This document shows, one piece after another, positions 59,035 through 64,000 of a stretch of 64,000 bases of DNA. The position numbers and the translations under genes are program-made. The stretch comes from Diaporthe sp. PMI_573. Its lineage: Eukaryota; Ascomycota; Sordariomycetes; Diaporthales; Diaporthaceae. Position 1 is the first letter of the stretch. Every line of letters starts with the position of its first letter. The notes beneath the pieces are model-generated. The model was not told the origin of the DNA. It worked only from the letters and a program-made list of their open reading frames with translations, and ran no database searches. The stretch is from the NCBI GenBank assembly GCA_021399435.1, contig JAJTUP010000079.1, positions 186,001 through 250,000 of the forward strand, in the 5' to 3' direction.

Positions 59035-61199
59035 TGGATAAGATTTGGGGTCCAGGCGTAGTCGCCATAGTTAGCTAGGGCGAGTGGACAAAAAATGCAG
59101 ATGGCGGTGTAATCTTAGTCAGAATTCAAGGCGCCCATTCTTTCTGTGGGGATAACTAACTACAGGGTAGGCTAACATGGCGAACATTGCAATCATGCTG
59201 ATTCACCTCTTTATCCAATCTGCCTCAGCGGCAATACTATCGTGTTTCATAAACTGCTCGATTCCACCGCTTTTTTCCTGGGAGAAGAGGACGCTGGCAC
59301 CATCATGAACATTGTTGAGTTACACTCAGTACCAGAGGATTCCCAAGGGAGCAGCACTGTTATCACAAACATAATGATGTTCTGCAGGCGGACGCGTAAA
59401 AGCAGCACAGCACCCTGAATGTCTCTCGGTATATTTCAAATTTCAAACCTTTTTCAGATGTTTGAGTATCTGGAGAATGCTCCGTACGGTGGCCGGGTTT
59501 ACTAGCGCTTCACTGTGGCCCCATGTGGCTCTGGTCGATGAGTTGTCGTGCTTGCTACGTACCCGCCCTACTGCCTGATCCATACGCGCAGGTCCGAGAC
59601 CCCTCTCCTGAACTCACAGCCTCGCCCCACCACGATGGGTGGATGATATGACAAATACGCGGTACCCCATACAGTACCACACCACCGCGATGTGCCAAGA
59701 GGTCTTTTTCGGGATGCGAACCCTGTCACCACTTTGGAACATACAACATAATGCCGCGGTCCGAAGGATGCACCCCTTGGAAGGCGCGTTCGTGCGCTGT
59801 GACCCAATCGTTCGGCGACTTGTCGCGTTCTTCTGGACGAACCGGACTGACCGGTCGCCATGTCCTTTGCCCCATGGTGATCTTTGAATCAGTCTATTAG
59901 AAACTATTTAAGAAGGTCGTTATAGAGTACATATAAAACGAAGCCGTCTCCATGCCTGGTAAATTACCTGTTTCCATATCCTAAATGATCGCCACATACT
60001 CATTATGGCTCTCCTTACATATAACATATCCGGTGCCTCATTTGTGCCTGATGTGCTTAGCAAGGGCTCCACTACTAGTCTTGATTATAGCTGCTTTCAC
60101 CATGGCATCGGCTATACTCACCGCTGCCTACTCGAAACACCTGTACTGCAGGCCCTGCTTTCCTAGGCTGAGTGGTCTCATTACCGGCATGCTAAATGCG
60201 TTGCTCCTGGCTTTACCGCGCTCCGAGATTTTGAAGACACATAGCTCTGTTTGGATCTGTCTGAAGTAAGTTCCAGAGCTTCTTGCTTATTCTCTTTCAT
60301 TCATCAGCGTTTTGGTAATGGTGCTACCTCAAACAGGTGGACAGGCTGTCGTGGAGGTGGTTCCACATTGAGACAGGCATTCACGTGGTTCACGGCAAGG
60401 ACCTATCAGCCGAGCCGCCTCGGCTTGAGCCTAGCAGCTTAAAACGTGGTTGCCCTCCTCGGTCTCTTCCCTTTCTGACCATTCTCCGGATTGACACGAA
60501 TCTTATCCATCCCTATGCGTCCAGACCATGCCCGACAAGTTAAGTACAATACGCCTCATTCAAGTGGCAGAAAGGATAGGTATGGGCGGCACGGTCTCAC
60601 TGAATGGAGAAACTGAAATTCTTCTCCTCCTAATGAAAATAGAGACAAAATGCAAGGATTTCAATGCTGCGTCTCCCCACGGAACAATAGCCGAACGAAT
60701 AGCAAGAATCGCTGAACACGTCGACAAGTCATACCCCGTTTACAACCAGCAAGATGCGAGTCCCACAGTCCAGCCCGGAAAACATTGGACCGGCTTCCTG
60801 CTCAACGTGCATCCGAAATCATGAGGCAAGCCAGGAGGCAGGAGTGGTGGCAAAGGTAGAGACTTGGTGGAGACTCGGATGCGAAGTCCAATTCAAATCA
60901 ACCTGAAGGCTGTTTATACAGAGGGTGTCCAACTTCTCGAAGGGTCTCCTTTGCCTCATATTCTGACTACAACTTCCCGACGTTGTGGTCGTTTGATTGA
61001 GACCAAGAGCCCATGTTCGCCAGGCGTCATCCGGCACACTGTTCTGTGAATTTCTGATTGTTCGTGGGAGGAAAGTCGTTCGCGAGTAGTGATGCGGGTT
61101 TCCGGGTCAGCTTCTTTTGCCGGGGCTACACGGGCAAGCGACCACCAAAAGTTGCCCCGTAGAGTGGGAGAGGTCATGAATTGTATGAAATATCAATAT
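59035..61199. other. Region without a recognised gene
   Basis: The plus frame 60528-60824 (DKLSTIRLIQVAERIGMGG) looks protein-like but matches no family I know. The rest shows nothing notable. Confidence 0.35.
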
Positions 61200-61339
61200 C
61201 GGAAAGCGGCATGTCCTTAATTCTATTACATTCTGAGTGTATAATAGTGCATTCTTAAGCGGTCTGTGGCGGACCGCCCAAATAGTTGACCTAGCTGGTG
61301 TGGATTAAGGTTTGATCCTGCATTTCTGAAATGCTCCAT
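61200..61339 (+). mobile_element. 3' fragment of a Fot/pogo element related to 16588-18911
   Basis: TCTGAGTGTATAATAGTGCA encodes the same last residues (SECIIVHS and stop) as the intact transposase. It is followed by the post-stop hairpin and by sequence matching 16823-16890 up to GAAATGCTCCATG. No inverted repeat terminus remains. The fragment ends 2-3 bp before the P450 stop codon. Confidence 0.8.
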
Positions 61340-61341
61340 GT

Positions 61342-62574
61342 CTAAGCACCATCACTTGGTAGTCTCTCCCGTAGCCGAACAATAATTGGCACTTCCTTGT
61401 CGAAAGCATGTGACCCAAATGGAAATGTGCGGTGGTGCGATCCAACTTTTGCCGCCGCAGCGGGGTCCAAGAGCCTGATATCCAGGCTCCTCAACAGCAT
61501 TACTACGGAACCCAGGATTGTATGTCTTGCTAGACTTTCTCCGGGGCATTTCGAGGCACCTCCGCCGAACGGGAACCAGTTTTCAGCCAGCCCTGCCTTA
61601 ACCAGCGCCTTCCTACGATCACCAAGGAATCTTTCTGCCCAAAATGCTTCTACCGGATGCTTAGTTTTCCCCCAAGGTACATCACTGGCGTTCCAAAACA
61701 AACTATTAACGCTCCCGAGCCAGTTAGGGAACATTACTGGTATGTTCTTTCTGATCTTGGAGTTGCCGAGTGAGTAGTCGGAGTCAAGGCATTTGCGTCC
61801 AACCGCACCTGCAATACGGAGACGAAGGGTCTCACAGTACACCGAATGCAGCAACGGTCGGCTCAAAGAGTTATCGAAATCCAGCTGAAAAGGTCCGGAC
61901 AGGGCAGGATCAATTTCAGGTTTGAGCCGCTGGGCAAGGTCCTGGTCGAGGAGGATGTAAAGCAGCATCCACATCGTGGCAGGTATGCTATTTGCCACCG
62001 TTCTGAGAATTCATCAGCTCACTCCGCGGGCCTAACAAGGGTGGGTAGGGGAAGCGCACACGAATAAGTATCCAAGCATGATGCTAGCAATGCCGTCATC
62101 AGAGAAGCCCAGGTCCTCATGTCGCTTAACCATCTTTCTGATACACTCTGATCCCCAGACCGGTTCATATGCAACGTCTTGCTCGTCATGCTTAGCTGGG
62201 TTGAACTTGGCATGGCAGATTGTACGCCAGGCCTTGAAATTCTGGAGCATCCTCTTACGGGCATTATAGGCGGAGGAAAAGAGCCACCTTGGCATTCCCA
62301 TAGAGATAATTGGAAATCCATTGTAGAATGTCATAAAGTCTTCACAAAAATTCGGGCAGACAGTGAATATAGTTTCGCCATACAGCGCACAGACTTCGGC
62401 GTGGAATATATGCCTGAAAAGAAAGGAGTACATATCGCATAGAACCGTAGGTTTCTGAGACAGACCAGGGTCGTCTCGGAGATTAGTATTGAGATTGATC
62501 AAGAACCTCGTGATCACGGCATGGAGGTGTCGGCCCTGGAAGTCTGGGAGAACAAGCGATATGGTTAGACGCAT
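61342..62574 (-). pseudogene. Cytochrome P450 (CYP7/CYP8-like), 5' truncated
   Basis: Exons 62574-62060 and 62002-61342 join in phase 2. The 57-nt intron (donor GTGCGC, acceptor TTCTCAG) restores the I-helix reading YLFVTVANSIPATMWML. Present: ETLR of the K-helix ExxR (YCETLRLR), the PERF-like AFWAERFLGD, and the heme loop FPFGGGASKCPGESLAR with the axial cysteine. Missing: membrane anchor and roughly the first 130-150 residues; upstream sequence carries no P450 motif. NSIPATMW resembles the sterol hydroxylase-like CYP7/8 clan members common in fungi. The catalytic half looks unbroken, so truncation seems recent. Substrate cannot be inferred. Confidence 0.8.
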
Positions 62575-63051
62575 TGATCAATTTGCTACGCCTCAGTCTT
62601 TTTCCCAACCCTCAGAAGTTACGGTGGTGACCCCTACGAAGTCTCAAGAGTTGAGAGGTCTGGTGGCCATTCTCGAGCGTCGAAAACACTGCCTACAGAA
62701 TGTTGTTCTCCTTCCAGCTGACTGGCCGGTATGGCACACTTCATGCTGACGCAATGGGTGTTGGCAAAACGATTTAAGCTACAGGTACAGCAGTCAGCAC
62801 TGATGATTCGTAGAGCGGTGACAGAGGTACACGCTGATCGAGAACTTAAGTATGTGCTTGCGCACGGAAGAAATGTCAGCAGGCAACATTGTACTTAGTG
62901 GATTGCTTCAAATAAGTATGGTATTTACAAAGTTTGGGGCTAGAGTACAAATGGCTGAGAAGCGTGCACGGACCAACATATGCAGAAGTACCAGACCGAG
63001 ATTTTACACTTTGAAGCCTGAAGCGAGAAAAGATTGAGATAAATGACCTAA
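62575..63051. other. Region without a recognised gene
   Basis: Expected location of the P450 N-terminus, but no match is seen in any frame. Confidence 0.4.
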
Positions 63052-63330
63052 TTATAGCAATGCTGCGTCATCAGCTGCTTCTTCCCATGGATTCAGCAAC
63101 TCTGTTCCGTTCTGATATTTTCTGAAGTCCTCCAAAGTACCTTCGTTCAACTTACGCATCCAATCATCGTCGTCGTCTCTAGGTGGGCGTGGACGACCGT
63201 CATCATCTTCAACCACTCGCATCCCGAGCTTGTCTCTAAAGTACGCCGGCCAAGGCTTAGCGTAGTATCCCTCAATCCTCAGCTTCTCCACGCCTACTTT
63301 CGATAGCCCTGCTAGGGCCTGAGCAAAAGC
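63052..63330 (-). pseudogene. C-terminal fragment of a fungal hypothetical (F-box-like) protein
   Basis: Reads LAGLSKVGVEKLRIEGYYAKPWPAYFRDKLGMRV, in two parts: VEKLRIEGYYAKPWPAY then FRDKLGMRV, and later DDWMRKLNEGTLEDFRKYQNG. The phrase KLxIxGYYAKxWPAYxxxxxGxxV is common at the end of fungal F-box hypothetical proteins. The 5' side is occupied by hAT sequence, so only the tail survives. Confidence 0.4.
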
Positions 63331-63345
63331 TATGTCCTTTCCCAA

Positions 63346-63820
63346 GCTTCGTTACAATATCAGCTAGTTGAATATCCCGAAGAAGGTTCGTCAGCCTGTC
63401 GCTTCTGTGGATATCAACTACAATATTATGTAACTTGCCAACAGGACCCCGTCGTCTCCATAGATCCCACTCCGCCTGAGATAGCGCTTCCGCGCCAGAG
63501 AGCTGCTCTTCAAAAGCCTCAGAATCTTTCCCAAATAGCAAGGCCTTTGCAGAGAGATTGAGGATGTGGCCGAAGCAACGCCCTCGTCTGGAGGGTCCAT
63601 CGAAGTTGTATGTGTTGCCAATTGCGCGCATTGCCGTATCGTTATTATCGGCGTTATCCAGAGTGAAATACCCAACCTTCTGCGCAAGCCCGTATTCGTC
63701 GATTAACGCAACAACCTCATCCGCGATATTATCACCAGTGCGGCGCGTTATTAATTCCGGAAGGCCTAGGACCACCTTGCAAGGTCGATTCTCGGCGTTG
63801 CGACATGATCGTTCCCTCAC
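63346..63820 (-). pseudogene. hAT transposase fragment (central core)
   Basis: Reads NRPCKVVLGLPELITRRTGD, VGYFTLDNADNNDTAMRAIG, GRCFGHILNLSAKALLFGKD and GPVGKLHNIVVDIHRSDR, paralleling the transposase at 14845-16680 (LLLGFPRRYGGHTGDD, VMDNAGDNDK, CIGHIINLVVKALLFGE, GVIGKLHNLVIYINRND). The dimerisation domain is missing. It runs into the hypothetical-protein fragment downstream. Confidence 0.85.
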
Positions 63821-63935
63821 ACCAACTCAACGTCAATCCATTCAACGAAAGCGTTTAGTTGATCAACTCAACGAGAGGTCGGCGATTACTAAGCCAATTC
63901 ACTCATATAGGTCGTCCGTTGAGTTGGTTGAGTTG
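63817..63935. repeat. CAACTCAAC repeats upstream of the hAT fragment
   Basis: CAACTCAACG occurs twice in one orientation (about 63823, 63868) and GTTGAGTTG twice in the other (about 63912, 63922), consistent with the subterminal region of an hAT element. Confidence 0.45.
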
Positions 63936-64000
63936 TTTGGGTCTCTGCTTCCAAGTCAGTGATATGATAGAGTCGTCCTGGGTCAAGAGAAGGGCCTGAC

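Noticed and set aside
60528..60824. 98-residue plus frame with protein-like composition
   Set aside because: No recognisable family or gene structure; left as part of an uncharacterised region.

Overview
The window looks like part of the genome of a filamentous ascomycete (Pezizomycotina, probably a sordariomycete such as Fusarium or a close relative). Evidence: short 36-69 nt introns with GCTAAC/GCTGAC-type branch sites, CCCTAA-type telomere units, and a set of transposon families well known from Fusarium (Tad-like LINE, Hop-like Mutator element, Fot/pogo elements, Helitron). It resembles an accessory, transposon-rich compartment: at least ten distinct mobile elements or relics, several nested, with only a few short or broken host-type genes between them. 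Many transposase frames are open, so repeat-induced mutation has been weak or the insertions are young.

Layout. 1-2651: 5' half of a Tad-like LINE on the minus strand (RT off the left edge). 3449-4055: small cyclin gene. 4166-5157: a 781-bp non-autonomous hAT element with a perfect 8-bp target duplication and, 11 bp further on, a 200-bp pogo-type MITE. 5850-7468: NLR relic, Hop-like relic, frameshifted MADS-like relic. 8191-13447: a three-gene DNA element (Cys-rich protein, DDE integrase, SUMO-motif-rich protein) between ~110-bp imperfect inverted repeats. 14845-18913: hAT transposase with a pogo element inserted at its stop codon. 20609-24800: folylpolyglutamate synthase pseudogene split by a Hop-like MULE. 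25405-33774: Helitron (Rep, helicase, and a divergent unknown gene). 33799-37520: zinc-cluster/DUF3716-like gene, Gag relic, unknown two-exon gene. 37973-38175 and 47504-47706: two 203-bp solo-LTR-like repeats. 38476-39488: GC-rich LINE-ORF1-like relic. 39894-43884: a pogo element with a second pogo element inserted in frame near the end of its transposase. 47110-49240: hAT relic split by a solo LTR, next to a Helitron fragment. 49241-55709: no convincing gene. 55710-57014: copia RT-RNase H. 58392-59034: unknown two-exon gene. 61200-62574: pogo 3' fragment abutting a 5'-truncated P450. 63052-63935: hAT and unknown-gene fragments.

The strongest candidate for something undescribed is the 8.2-13.4 kb element: three intron-containing genes whose spliced frames join exactly, arranged divergent then convergent, inside one pair of long inverted repeats. 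The clearest reconstructable history is in the two pogo insertions, where the TA duplication and the resumed host reading frame can be read directly and where the guest's inverted repeat now encodes the host transposase C-terminus. Intron positions and gene models are my own readings from splice signals and frame continuity. Family assignments are from recognised motifs, with no database search.
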